Below, piece by piece: positions 50,200 to 57,073 of a stretch of 64,000 bases of DNA. The position numbers were made by a program, and so were the translations under genes. Every line of letters starts with the position of its first letter. Position 1 is the first letter of the stretch. The notes beneath the pieces are model-generated. The model was not told the origin of the DNA, ran no database searches, and saw only the letters and a program-made list of their open reading frames with translations. Source of the stretch: Ornithinimicrobium faecis (GTDB taxonomy: Bacteria > Actinomycetota > Actinomycetes > Actinomycetales > Dermatophilaceae); contig NZ_CP099489.1 in the NCBI RefSeq assembly GCF_023923225.1, positions 1,984,001 through 2,048,000 of the forward strand, written 5' to 3'.

Positions 50200-51255
50200 G
50201 GGGGTGAGCAGGGCGTCGAGCACGGCTGCGGCCGCGGTGCCCGTGCCATAGGGAGCGGCGTCGGTCGGTTCTGGATCCGGTCGGGACGCGGCTGTGGCCA
50301 CAGCCGGACCCGGCTCGACCAACACGTTCCACCCCAGCTCGACGGTCTCCACCCACTCGGTCTCGGTGCGCACCGTGGTGCAGGGGGTGCGCAGCACAAA
50401 GGCCTCCTTCTGCAGGCCGCCGGAGTCCGTGATGACCCCGCGGGCCGCGTCGACGGCGGCGACCAGGTCGGGATAGGCCAGCGGGTCGCGGGTGGTCAGC
50501 GAGCCACCGTCCAGGTCCAGTCCGTGCTCGGCAGCCTTGGCCCGCAGGCGCGGGTGGGCCAGCAGCACGACCGGGTGGTCGACCTCCTGCAGCGCGGAGA
50601 CGATGGCCGACAGCCGAGCCGGGTCATCGGTGTTCTCCGCCCGGTGGATCGTGGCCACGGAAAATACTCCAGCTTCTAGTCCCAGCCGGTCCAGGACCGC
50701 GCCGGTGTCAGCCAGTCGCTCGCGCACCAGCATCAGGACGTCGACCATGACGTCGCCCACCAGGACCGAGCGTTCGGCCAGCCCCTCCGCCGCCAGATGG
50801 TCCATCGCCACCTGGGTCGGAGCCAGCAGCAGGTCGGCGGCGTGGTCGGTCAGCACCCGGTTGTGCTCCTCGGGCATCCGCCGGTTGAACGAGCGCAGCC
50901 CCGCCTCCAGGTGCGCGATCGGCAGGTGCAGTTTCACCGCCGACAGGGCAGCCGCGAGCGTGGAGTTGGTGTCGCCATAGACCAGCACGCAGTCCGGCCG
51001 GTGCTCCTCCAGGACCGCGTCCATCGCCCCCAGGATCGCGCCGGTCTGGACCCCGTGCGTGCCCGAGCCGACGCCCAGGTGCACGTCCGGGTCCGGGATG
51101 CCCAGGTCGCTGAAGAAGACGTCGGACAGCATCGGGTCATAATGCTGCCCGGTGTGCACGATCACGTGCTCCACGCCGCGACGCCGACACTCGTCAGCCA
51201 CCGGCGCGAGCTTGACGAACTGCGGGCGGGCACCGACGACACTGAGGATCTTCAC
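50197..51255 (-). CDS. wbpI: Non-hydrolysing UDP-HexNAc 2-epimerase, WecB/WbpI-like
   Basis: A 352-aa epimerase that inverts C2 of a UDP-sugar. The start SVVGARPQFVKLAPV has the GARPQFxK form seen in WbpI-type enzymes, and the family motifs GDTNSTLAAAL, HLEAGLRSFN, PEEHNR and TDSGGLQKEA are complete. With WbpB-, WbpE- and WbpD-like enzymes in the same region it most likely acts on UDP-GlcNAc3NAcA to give UDP-ManNAc3NAcA; a WecB role on UDP-GlcNAc is the alternative. GTG 51255 lies 7 nt after a TAGGGT -10 box, suggesting a leaderless transcript. Confidence 0.88.
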   Translation of the reverse strand: MKILSVVGARPQFVKLAPVADECRRRGVEHVIVHTGQHYDPMLSDVFFSDLGIPDPDVHLGVGSGTHGVQTGAILGAMDAVLEEHRPDCVLVYGDTNSTLAAALSAVKLHLPIAHLEAGLRSFNRRMPEEHNRVLTDHAADLLLAPTQVAMDHLAAEGLAERSVLVGDVMVDVLMLVRERLADTGAVLDRLGLEAGVFSVATIHRAENTDDPARLSAIVSALQEVDHPVVLLAHPRLRAKAAEHGLDLDGGSLTTRDPLAYPDLVAAVDAARGVITDSGGLQKEAFVLRTPCTTVRTETEWVETVELGWNVLVEPGPAVATAASRPDPEPTDAAPYGTGTAAAAVLDALLTP

Positions 51256-51262
51256 GGGCCAC

Positions 51263-51268
51263 ACCCTA
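51263..51268 (-). promoter_or_regulatory. -10 box of a likely leaderless transcript (epimerase)
   Basis: TAGGGT on the minus strand, 7 nt before GTG 51255. Confidence 0.45.
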
Positions 51269-51300
51269 CGGTCGGTCACGCTCCAGGCGGTGCAGCCAGA

Positions 51301-51306
51301 TAGTTT
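51301..51306 (+). promoter_or_regulatory. -10 box of a likely leaderless transcript (family-4 glycosyltransferase)
   Basis: TAGTTT, 7 nt before ATG 51314. Together with the box at 51263 it makes a compact divergent promoter pair. Confidence 0.5.
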
Positions 51307-51313
51307 GGGCGCC

Positions 51314-52423
51314 ATGCGCATCCTCGCCGTCACCACCTGGCTCCCGACGCCCGGCAGCCCGTCCACCGGCGCCTTCGTGGTCAAGGACGCGCAGGCCATC
51401 GCCGGGCTCGGCCACGACGTCCACCTGGTGCACCTCGTCCCACCGGCGCAGTATGCCGAGGGGCTGGCCGAGCGGGCCACGATCGGTGGCCTCCCGGTCA
51501 CCCGGGTGCCGATGGGCACCAACGACCCCCTGCAGATCGCGCGGGCCGGGCGCGTGCTGCGGGGGATGGCCGAGCATGCCGACCTGGTCCACACGATGGC
51601 CTTCTCGAGCCTGTTGCCGCTGGCGGTCCGGCGACCGCAGGCACCGTGGGTGCACACCGAGCACTGGTCCGGGCTGACCGCCCCGCAGACGCTGCCGCAG
51701 TCCTGGCAGCGGTTGCTGCCCGCGCTGAAACGCCTGCTGGCCCGCCCCGACGTGGCCACGGCCGTCTGTGACTACCTGGCTGCCCCGATCCGTCAGGTGC
51801 GCGGGCCCAAACTGACCACGGTCGTGCCGTGCATCGTCCCGGTGCCCGAGCCCGTGCCGGCCCGCTCCGCCGACGACCGCCGGCTCCGGCTCGTCTCGGT
51901 CGGTGGGCTGATCGAGCGCAAGGACCCACTGCTGGCCGTCGACACCCTCGCCGAGCTGCTGGTCCGCGGCCACGACGCGCGCCTCACCTTCGTTGGCCAG
52001 GGGCCGCTGGAGCAGCAGATCCGGGACCGCGCGAGGGTCCTGGATCTCACCGACCGGGTGCGCCTCACGGGACCGCTGGATGGCGACGGCGTGCTCGACC
52101 AACTGTCTCGCGCCCACCTGTTCCTGGGGCCCACCCGCGGGGACAACTTCTTTGTCTCCTGCGCCGAGGCGCTCGTCGCCGGTCGCCCGGTCGTGGTCGG
52201 CTCCACCGGTGGCCAGGGCGAATACATCGACCCCGCCGTCGGACAGACCGTCTCCACCCAGAGCGCCTCGGCCTATGCCGACGCCGTGGAGTCGGTGCGC
52301 GAGCGCACCCAGGGGCTCACCGCCCAGCAGATCTCCGACACCGTGGGGCAGCGCTTCTCGGTCGAGGCGGTCGCCGCCGGTTATCAGGACGCCTACGACC
52401 GGGCGGGGCACGGCCGCCGATGA
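51314..52423 (+). CDS. Family-4 glycosyltransferase
   Basis: A 369-aa GT-B enzyme. ILAVTTWLPTPGSPSTGAFV opens the acceptor domain; LVSVGGLIERKDPLLAVDTL and LGPTRGDNFFVSCAEALVAG (core NFFVSCAEALVAG, with the conserved Glu) form the donor domain. It starts the 51.3-56.9 kb glycan operon; its stop overlaps the next start. Confidence 0.87.
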   Translation: MRILAVTTWLPTPGSPSTGAFVVKDAQAIAGLGHDVHLVHLVPPAQYAEGLAERATIGGLPVTRVPMGTNDPLQIARAGRVLRGMAEHADLVHTMAFSSLLPLAVRRPQAPWVHTEHWSGLTAPQTLPQSWQRLLPALKRLLARPDVATAVCDYLAAPIRQVRGPKLTTVVPCIVPVPEPVPARSADDRRLRLVSVGGLIERKDPLLAVDTLAELLVRGHDARLTFVGQGPLEQQIRDRARVLDLTDRVRLTGPLDGDGVLDQLSRAHLFLGPTRGDNFFVSCAEALVAGRPVVVGSTGGQGEYIDPAVGQTVSTQSASAYADAVESVRERTQGLTAQQISDTVGQRFSVEAVAAGYQDAYDRAGHGRR

Positions 52424-53484
52424 GGGTCGATGTCGTCATCGCCGTGCACAGCCCGAGCCGGCCGATCGGCCGTGCCGTGGCCAGCGTGCTCGACGGCAAC
52501 GGTGCACACGCCGGAGTGACCGTCGTCTGCCACAACATCACCGCGGACGAGATCGCACCCGGCGTCGGCGAGCAGCACCGCGACCGGGTCCGCTTCCTGG
52601 AGCACCACGACGGCGTCCACTCGGCGGCCGGACCGTTCAACGCCGGCACGCGCGCCGCCCGTGGTGAGTTCGTCTCCATCATGGGCAGCGACGACACCTT
52701 CCAGCCCGGAGCCATCGACGCCTGGCTCGACCTGGCGGATCGCACCGAAGCGGAGACCGTCATCGCCCGCCTGGTCATCGGCTCGGCGCACCGACCCGTG
52801 CCCACACCGCCCACGCGGCCCTGGTTGCGGGGCCTGGCGGACCCTGTGGCGGACCGACTCGCCTATCGCAGCGCACCCCTCGGCCTCGTCTCCAACCAGG
52901 CCCGCGAGCGGCTGGGTCTGGAGCAGGTCGAGGGGGTGCCGGTGGGCCCGGACGTGCCCTATGTCACCCGACTGTGGGTCGAGACCAAGGTCGCCGTCCA
53001 GCGCCGTGGCCCGGGCTATGCCATCGGGGAGGACGCGACCGACCGGGTGACCCTGACCCCGCGGCCGATCGCCCGTGAGTTCGCCTTCGTGCGCCACCTG
53101 CTCGACCAGGACTGGTTCGCCGCCTACCCGCAGCCGGTGCGGGACGCCATCGTGGCCAAGGTGATCCGCATCCACCTGTTCGGCGCCGTGTTCTACCGGT
53201 CCGACCCCACCTACTGGACGCCGGTCGAGCGCCGCGACCTGCAGGCCATGGCCGAGCACCTGACCGAGGCTGCACCGAACGTGACCCAGGTCCTCTCGCG
53301 CGCGGACCGGGAGCTGCTCGACGGCATACTGACCCCGTCTGTTCCCGCCGACGAGCTCATCCGCCGCGCCCACGCGCGACGCCGCCACGGCACCCCGGCG
53401 ACCGTGCTCACCCGTGACCTTCGCCACCTCTGGCGCAGGGAGGCGCCGCCACGCTTCATGGCGGCCTCCCTGCTGACCCGCTAG
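52420..53484 (+). CDS. Family-2 glycosyltransferase
   Basis: A 354-aa GT-A enzyme. VDVVIAVHSPSRPIGRAVAS starts the nucleotide-binding fold, and the metal-site region is FVSIMGSDDTF near residue 90. The C-terminal half of about 200 residues does not match a domain I recognise. ATG 52420 overlaps the preceding stop (ATGA). Confidence 0.8.
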   Translation: MRVDVVIAVHSPSRPIGRAVASVLDGNGAHAGVTVVCHNITADEIAPGVGEQHRDRVRFLEHHDGVHSAAGPFNAGTRAARGEFVSIMGSDDTFQPGAIDAWLDLADRTEAETVIARLVIGSAHRPVPTPPTRPWLRGLADPVADRLAYRSAPLGLVSNQARERLGLEQVEGVPVGPDVPYVTRLWVETKVAVQRRGPGYAIGEDATDRVTLTPRPIAREFAFVRHLLDQDWFAAYPQPVRDAIVAKVIRIHLFGAVFYRSDPTYWTPVERRDLQAMAEHLTEAAPNVTQVLSRADRELLDGILTPSVPADELIRRAHARRRHGTPATVLTRDLRHLWRREAPPRFMAASLLTR

Positions 53485-53574
53485 CCCCTAAACTCTGACT
53501 CGGGACCCTGGTGGAACACCGGCGCTGACCGGCGCGTTGGACCCGCGGGCACGTTCGTCGAGCACAGGAGAGCC

Positions 53575-54909
53575 ATGAAGATCGCCGTTGTCGCACTGGG
53601 CAAGATCGGCCTGCCGCTGGCGGTGCAGTTCGCCGACGCCGACGCCAGCCACGAGGTCGTCGGGGTCGACGTCAACCAGCGCGTGGTGGACCTGGTCAAC
53701 CAGGGCACCGAGCCGTTCCCGGGGGAGGACCACCTCGCCGAGAAGCTCGCCGAGCTCGTCCCGGCCGGGCGGCTGCGCGCCACCACGGACTATGCCGACG
53801 CGATCCCCGGTGCGGACGCGGTGGTCCTCGTGGTCCCCCTGTTTGTCGACGAGGCCACCGGGCAGCCCGATTTCGGGTGGATGGACGATGCCACCAAGAG
53901 CCTCGCGCAGCATCTGACTCCCGGGACGTTGGTCTCCTATGAGACGACCCTGCCGGTCGGCACCACCCGGGACCGGTGGAAGCCGATGATCGAGGAGATC
54001 TCCGGGCTGACCGAGGGCACCGACCAGGGTTTCCACCTGGTCTTTAGCCCCGAGCGGGTCCTGACCGGGCGCGTGTTTGCCGACCTGCGCCGCTATCCCA
54101 AGCTGGTCGGCGGGCTGACCGACGCTGGCACGCAGGCCGCGATGACGTTCTATGACGCGGTCCTGACGTTCGACGAGCGCGACGACCTGCCGCGCCCGAA
54201 TGGCGTGTGGGACATGGGATCTGCCGAGGCTGCGGAGATGGCCAAGCTCGCCGAGACGACCTATCGAGACGTCAACATCGGCCTGGCCAACCAGTTCGCC
54301 CGCTATGCCGACACCGTCGGGATCGACGTGCAGCGCGTGATCGAGGCGTGCAACTCGCAGCCGTTCAGCCACATCCACCAGCCCGGCATCGCCGTCGGTG
54401 GCCACTGCATCCCGGTCTATCCGCGGCTCTATCTGTCCACCGACCCCGACGCCACGGTGGTGCGCAACGCCCGCGCGGCCAACGCCGCCATGCCGGAGTA
54501 TGCCGTCGCCCGGGCCGAGTCCCTGCTGGGCTCCCTGTCGGGCATGCGGGTCGTCGTGCTCGGTGCGTCCTATCGCGGCAAGGTCAAGGAGACCGCCTTC
54601 TCCGGTGTCTTCGGCACCGTCGACGCGCTGCGCGAGCGCGGGGCCCAGGTGCTCGTGCACGACCCGATGTTCTCCGACGAGGAGCTGACGGCCCTGGGTT
54701 GGGAGCCCTATCACTGGACCCCGGGACAGCCCGGCGAGCCGGTGGACGTCGCCATCGTGCAGGCCGACCACCCGCAGTATGCCGAGCTGGCCCCGGCCGA
54801 TCTGCCGGGCCTGAAACTGTTGCTGGACGGGCGACGGATCACCGACCCTGCCGCGTTCACCGGGGTGCCCCGGCTGACCATCGGCGGGGGTGAACCGGTC
54901 ACCGCATGA
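53575..54909 (+). CDS. wbpA: UDP-N-acetyl-hexosamine 6-dehydrogenase, WecC/WbpA-like
   Basis: A 444-aa UDP-sugar dehydrogenase that oxidises C6 to a carboxylate in two NAD steps. ALGKIGLPLAVQFA is the N-terminal Rossmann motif, ETTLPVGTTR and KLAETTYRDVNIGLANQF follow, and the catalytic cysteine lies in VGGHCIPVYP. That motif is shared by UDP-GlcNAc (WbpA) and UDP-ManNAc (WecC) dehydrogenases, and the remaining locus favours the former. ATG 53575 follows AGGAGA. A TAAACT -10-like box at 53489-53494 would give a leader of about 75 nt containing a direct repeat ACCGGCGC. Confidence 0.88.
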   Translation: MKIAVVALGKIGLPLAVQFADADASHEVVGVDVNQRVVDLVNQGTEPFPGEDHLAEKLAELVPAGRLRATTDYADAIPGADAVVLVVPLFVDEATGQPDFGWMDDATKSLAQHLTPGTLVSYETTLPVGTTRDRWKPMIEEISGLTEGTDQGFHLVFSPERVLTGRVFADLRRYPKLVGGLTDAGTQAAMTFYDAVLTFDERDDLPRPNGVWDMGSAEAAEMAKLAETTYRDVNIGLANQFARYADTVGIDVQRVIEACNSQPFSHIHQPGIAVGGHCIPVYPRLYLSTDPDATVVRNARAANAAMPEYAVARAESLLGSLSGMRVVVLGASYRGKVKETAFSGVFGTVDALRERGAQVLVHDPMFSDEELTALGWEPYHWTPGQPGEPVDVAIVQADHPQYAELAPADLPGLKLLLDGRRITDPAAFTGVPRLTIGGGEPVTA

Positions 54910-56906
54910 GTTGGTGGGGTGTGCTGCCCGGCATCGTCCTGATGGCCGGGCTCTGGCTGGCGCCGGGCTATCTGTTCCTGCGTGCTCTCGGAGTGCGCGG
55001 GCTGCTGGCGTTGGGTGCCGGCGGCGGGGTGACCTCCGGTCTGGCGGGCGTCCTGGCGATCGGCTTCGACAAGGTCGGGGTCACCTGGAGTCTGGTGACC
55101 TTCCTGATCGGGTGCCTGGCCGCCATCCTCATCGCCCTGGGCGTCGGGCGACTGCTGCGCACCACCCGCGACCCGGCTGGTGAGGTCGTCGCTGGCACCC
55201 GTCGCCTAGCCCGCAGCGAGCGCGGGTGGTTGGCGGTGACCGGTCTGGTCGGCGGCGGTGTGCTGTCCCTGGCCATGATGACCGGCATGCAGCGGGCCGA
55301 CATGCCGCTGCAGGTGTGGGACGCGGTCTATCACCTCAACGCCCTGTGGTTCATCCAGGACACCGGCAACGCCTCCAGCCTGGGGTCGCTGGCCCCCATG
55401 TATGCCGACACCGCGTCTCCCTATTACCCGACGGTGTGGCACTCGATCGTGGCCATCGCGCCGGGCTTCGAGAACGTCACCCAGGCGGCCAACGCCTCCT
55501 CCATCGTGCTCGGCACGGCCGTGTGGATGGCCTCGCTGGTGGCGCTGTCCCGGGTGGTCTGGCCCGCCCGGGCGCTGCCCGTCGTGCTGACGCCCATCGT
55601 CGCCGCCACCTTCGTGACCTTCCCCGCGGTCTCGGTGTCCATGCTGGGGGTGTGGCCGTTTGCGGTGAGCGTGGCCGCCCTGCCCGGAGCGCTGGCCCTC
55701 ATGATCGCTGCGCTGCGCGGCAACCAGACGTGGCAGATCCACCTGGCCCACGCCCTCGGCTTCGCTGCCGCCGCGGCCGGCGTCGTCCTGGCCCACGGGT
55801 CGGGCCTGTTCTCTCTCGCTCTGCTCGCCGCACCGCTGCTGGGTGTCCTGCTGTTCCGTCAGGGGCGGCGTTACTGGCGGCGGGGCCACCAGGTGCCCGT
55901 CGCCATCGCCGGCGTCCTGCTGGTGACGGTCGTGGTGCTCGGCACCATCGTGCTGCTCAACTTCCAGCCGGTGCAGGCGATCCTGGACTATCAGCGTGGC
56001 GGTCAGGAGAGCTATTGGCCCGGCATCGGCAGCCTGCTCATCGATCACCCGCTGATCTATGTCTATGACATCAAGTCGGTCAACCTGGTCATCACCGCCA
56101 TGGCCATCGTCGGGATCTGCCTGACGATCAGCCGCAAGCACGCCCGCTGGCTGGTCGTCGCCCTGCTCGCTGCCGCCGTCCTGACGCTGTTGGCCGCCGG
56201 CCCGCCGGAGAACCCGATCCGCGCCCTGGCCGGCTTCTGGTACACCCAGGCCTCACGCATCAACCAGCTGTTCGTGATCCCGATGATCGTGCTCGCCGCT
56301 GGCGGACTCGCCTGGATCTGCCGCGCGCTCGCCGACCGGCTGCGGTTGCCCATCACCGGCACCACGGCGGTCGTCCTGGTGGGGGTCGCCCTGGCGACCT
56401 TCGGGCTGCGCTGGCCCACCCAGGTCGAGGTGATGTCCTCGGTCTACAGCAACTGGCCGATCGCGTGGGGCACGATGATCGACTCCGAGGACGAGCTCGC
56501 GATGATCGACCGGGCCGACGAGGTCCTGCCTGACGACGCGGTGGTGCTGGGGGAGCCGGTGAATGGCTCGTCCTACCTGCTGGCGCGCAGCGACGTCTCG
56601 GTGGTCTATCCACAACTGACCACCATCTCTGGCTCACCGGAGCGGGAGTTGCTGGCCCAGGAGTTCAACAAGTGGTATCTCTCGCCCGAGGTGTGCCAGG
56701 CCGTGACTGATCTTGGGGTCACCCATGTGTATGCCGATGACCTCACGTTTGAGGAGGGCGGCAAGTGGGAGGAGACCACCCCCGGGTTGCGGATCATTGA
56801 CACCAGCCGCCCGGGCTTCGAGCTGGTGGACGAGGGCGGTCAGGCGTCCCTGTGGCGGTTCACTGGTTGCGACGACCGGGAAGAAGTGTCCGGGTCGGGA
56901 ACATGA
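54906..56906 (+). CDS. Large polytopic membrane protein, DUF6541-like
   Basis: A 666-aa protein with about 12-13 hydrophobic helices over residues 1-510, an external loop with WDAVYHLNALWFIQDTGNAS near residue 137, and a soluble C-terminal domain of about 150 residues (VLGEPVNGSSYLLARSDV, then VTHVYADDL). This architecture fits GT-C-like or DUF6541 proteins found in actinobacterial polysaccharide loci. It may be a glycosyltransferase or polymerase using lipid-linked donors. ATG 54906 overlaps the wbpA stop. Confidence 0.78.
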   Translation: MSWWGVLPGIVLMAGLWLAPGYLFLRALGVRGLLALGAGGGVTSGLAGVLAIGFDKVGVTWSLVTFLIGCLAAILIALGVGRLLRTTRDPAGEVVAGTRRLARSERGWLAVTGLVGGGVLSLAMMTGMQRADMPLQVWDAVYHLNALWFIQDTGNASSLGSLAPMYADTASPYYPTVWHSIVAIAPGFENVTQAANASSIVLGTAVWMASLVALSRVVWPARALPVVLTPIVAATFVTFPAVSVSMLGVWPFAVSVAALPGALALMIAALRGNQTWQIHLAHALGFAAAAAGVVLAHGSGLFSLALLAAPLLGVLLFRQGRRYWRRGHQVPVAIAGVLLVTVVVLGTIVLLNFQPVQAILDYQRGGQESYWPGIGSLLIDHPLIYVYDIKSVNLVITAMAIVGICLTISRKHARWLVVALLAAAVLTLLAAGPPENPIRALAGFWYTQASRINQLFVIPMIVLAAGGLAWICRALADRLRLPITGTTAVVLVGVALATFGLRWPTQVEVMSSVYSNWPIAWGTMIDSEDELAMIDRADEVLPDDAVVLGEPVNGSSYLLARSDVSVVYPQLTTISGSPERELLAQEFNKWYLSPEVCQAVTDLGVTHVYADDLTFEEGGKWEETTPGLRIIDTSRPGFELVDEGGQASLWRFTGCDDREEVSGSGT

Positions 56907-57012
56907 CTGCGCTGAGGCCAACTGGTCGGTAGTTCGCCAAGTGTGTAAAGACCTTGTCAACTTCGGCCCTATCTGTTGCAGCAGAGGGGTTTGCGTGGCA
57001 GCGTCGCCCGTG

Positions 57013-57037
57013 CAGTGGCCACCAGCGGTGGCCACTG
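57013..57037. promoter_or_regulatory. 25-bp perfect palindrome upstream of the LuxR-type gene
   Basis: CAGTGGCCACC, AGC, GGTGGCCACTG: 11-bp arms with a 3-bp spacer, 37 bp before the GTG at 57074. Its size and symmetry are typical of a dimeric regulator site, perhaps for autoregulation. As RNA it would form a very stable hairpin before the start codon. Confidence 0.65.
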
Positions 57038-57073
57038 ACGGCTGGTTGAGCAACCGAACGATGGGGCGGCTGG

